NCBI GenBank assembly: GCA_035527255.1
Contig: DATLAW010000314.1
Coordinates: 1-15,044, forward strand
Origin: Thermohalobaculum sp035527255
GTDB lineage: Bacteria; Pseudomonadota; Alphaproteobacteria; Rhodobacterales; Rhodobacteraceae
DNA length: 15,044 nucleotides
Reading direction: 5' to 3'
Positions 13,622-15,044 of this stretch are shown piece by piece (within the stretch, counting starts at the first letter, position 1; every line of letters starts with the position of its first letter). The translations under genes were made by a program, and so were the position numbers. Below the pieces are notes generated by a model, which ran no database searches, had not been told where the DNA came from, and saw nothing but the letters and a program-made list of their open reading frames with translations.

Positions 13622-15044
13622 ATGGCTTACGAGAATCTTGAACTGCTGATCGGTGGTGAATGGCGCAAAGGCGACGGCGGCGGCGAGGATGTTCTGAACC
13701 CCGCCAATGAACAGGTGATCGGCCATGTTCCTCATGCCTCGTCGGCGGAACTCGACATGGCGCTGGCGGCCAGCGTTGATGGCTTTGCAGTCTGGCGCAA
13801 CACGCCGCCGATCAAGCGCCAGGCGGTGATGGAGAAGGCCGCTCGTATTCTCGAGGACCGCATCGATGCGATCGCCCGCAATTTGACGCTGGAGATGGGC
13901 AAGCCGGTTGGCGAGGCGAAGATGGAGCTTGGCTTCGCAATCGACGTGCTGCGCTGGTACGGCGAGGAGGGCAAGCGCGCCTATGGCCGGTTGATCCCGC
14001 CGCGTATTCCCGGTGCCCGCCAGATGATGATCAAGGAGCCTGTCGGCCCGGTCTGCGCCTTCGTCGCCTGGAACTTCCCGGCCGTGAACGTTATGCGCAA
14101 GGTGGCGGGCGCTTTGGGGGCTGGATGCTCGATCATCATCAAACCGAGCGAGGAAACCCCGGCCACCGCCGTCGCCATTGGCCGCGCCTTGCAGGAGGCA
14201 GGGCTGCCGGTGGGAGTGCTCAACATCGTCTTTGGTGTGCCCGACACGGTCAGCCGCCATATCCTCGGCTCGTGGATCCCACGTAAGCTTTCGTTTACCG
14301 GGTCAGTTCCGGTCGGCAAGCATCTGCAAAAGCTGGCCGCCGACACGCTGAAGCGCTGCACAATGGAGCTGGGCGGGCATTCCCCGGTGATTGTCTTCGA
14401 CGATAGCGATCTCGAGAAAGCGCTCGACTCGATCGGAAACAACAAATTCCGCAATGCCGGGCAGGTCTGCATCTCGCCGACCCGCTATTTCGTCCAGGAC
14501 AACGTCTACGCCAAATTTGTCGACGGTTTCACTGAGCGCGCAAAGGCGATCAAGGTGGGCGATGGGCTGGCGGACGGCACCCAGATGGGGCCGCTGATCG
14601 CCGGGCGCCGCCTGGACGTGATGGATGGCTTCGTGTCCGACGCTCGCGACAAGGGCGCCGTTGTGACAACGGGCGGCGAGCGTATCGGCAACAACGGGTA
14701 CTTCTGGGCGCCGACCGTGATGAAGGACGTGCCGGACGACGCGCGGATCATGTCCGAAGAGCCCTTCGGCCCGGTCGCGCCAGTGCAATCGTTCAAGACT
14801 ATGGACGAAGTGCTGGAGAAGTCGAACAACCTCAGTTTCGGCCTGGCTTCCTACGTCTACACCTCCAACGGTGCCACGGCGAAGAAGATGAGCGAGCAGC
14901 TGAATGCCGGGCTTGTCGGGGTAAATCATCCCTTCGTCTCGATGCCGGAAACCCCTTTCGGCGGCGTCAACGAGTCTGGCTACGGCTCGGAAGGTGGCCC
15001 GGAGGGGCTGGAGGCGTTCCTACGCACCAAGTTCGTCACCGAGG
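13622..15044 (+). CDS. NAD(P)-dependent aldehyde dehydrogenase, 3' end cut by window
   Basis: The frame is open for 474 codons from ATG 13622 to the right edge and lacks only the last few residues of a normal 475-485 residue enzyme. The catalytic set is present: Asn151 in AWNFPAVN, general base Glu249 in MELGGHSPV, nucleophile Cys283 in NAGQVCISPTR, and the cofactor-site EEPFGPV. KPSEETP (174-180) and FTGSVPVG (225-232) form the NAD(P)-binding part. It oxidises an aldehyde to an acid in the cytosol and most resembles the succinate-semialdehyde dehydrogenase-like branch, though the substrate cannot be fixed. GGAG lies about 12 nt before the ATG, slightly far. It is divergent from the luciferase-like gene. 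Confidence 0.92.
   Translation, partial: MAYENLELLIGGEWRKGDGGGEDVLNPANEQVIGHVPHASSAELDMALAASVDGFAVWRNTPPIKRQAVMEKAARILEDRIDAIARNLTLEMGKPVGEAKMELGFAIDVLRWYGEEGKRAYGRLIPPRIPGARQMMIKEPVGPVCAFVAWNFPAVNVMRKVAGALGAGCSIIIKPSEETPATAVAIGRALQEAGLPVGVLNIVFGVPDTVSRHILGSWIPRKLSFTGSVPVGKHLQKLAADTLKRCTMELGGHSPVIVFDDSDLEKALDSIGNNKFRNAGQVCISPTRYFVQDNVYAKFVDGFTERAKAIKVGDGLADGTQMGPLIAGRRLDVMDGFVSDARDKGAVVTTGGERIGNNGYFWAPTVMKDVPDDARIMSEEPFGPVAPVQSFKTMDEVLEKSNNLSFGLASYVYTSNGATAKKMSEQLNAGLVGVNHPFVSMPETPFGGVNESGYGSEGGPEGLEAFLRTKFVTE

Noticed and set aside
13346..14260. 304-codon minus-strand open frame
   Set aside because: It is antisense to the aldehyde dehydrogenase, whose catalytic residues are all in the plus frame, and runs into the start of the luciferase-like gene.

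Overview
The window is GC-rich chromosomal DNA with tight, often overlapping genes, Shine-Dalgarno sites of the GGAGG type, and a branched-chain/hydrophobic amino-acid (HAAT) ABC transporter. Protein styles (BraC-type binding protein, DUF1348, DadA-like dehydrogenase, MsnO8-type monooxygenase) and G+C-rich hairpin elements suggest an alphaproteobacterium. This is inferred from style, not from a marker gene. No rRNA, tRNA, CRISPR array, insertion sequence or phage gene was seen.

Layout, right to left for the minus strand. A LysR regulator (11392-12300, +) diverges from a three-gene minus-strand group: a DUF1348/NTF2-like protein (10814-11278), a pyridoxamine-phosphate-oxidase-like flavoprotein with a TTG start (10157-10783), and a glutathione-reductase-like flavoprotein (8784-10130) that lacks the usual C-terminal His/Glu pair. 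After a 123-bp gap comes a PhyH-type Fe(II)/2-oxoglutarate oxygenase (7854-8660). It is followed by a complete HAAT transporter: binding protein 6662-7813, permeases 5729-6592 and 4881-5723, ATPases 4120-4884 and 3410-4120. A second Fe(II)/2OG-type oxygenase (2582-3214) follows a composite palindromic element. A 297-bp gap with a candidate promoter leads to ridA (1931-2284), a dadA-like dehydrogenase (635-1882) and an Asp/Glu racemase/maleate isomerase-family gene (645 to beyond the left edge). That last gene has an unusual in-frame 15-bp tandem repeat at its 5' end.

Right of the LysR gene, a luciferase-like monooxygenase (12363-13349, -) is divergent from an aldehyde dehydrogenase (13622 to beyond the right edge, +).

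Taken together, the minus-strand genes look like an uptake and oxidation route for an amino-acid-like compound. The transporter would import it, one or both iron oxygenases may hydroxylate or demethylate it, the DadA-like enzyme would oxidise an amino acid to an imino acid, and RidA would hydrolyse that to a keto acid. The racemase-family enzyme may supply or consume a stereoisomer. The substrate cannot be read from the sequence. Two genes that run off the window edges (645 leftward and 13622 rightward) are genuine but partial.
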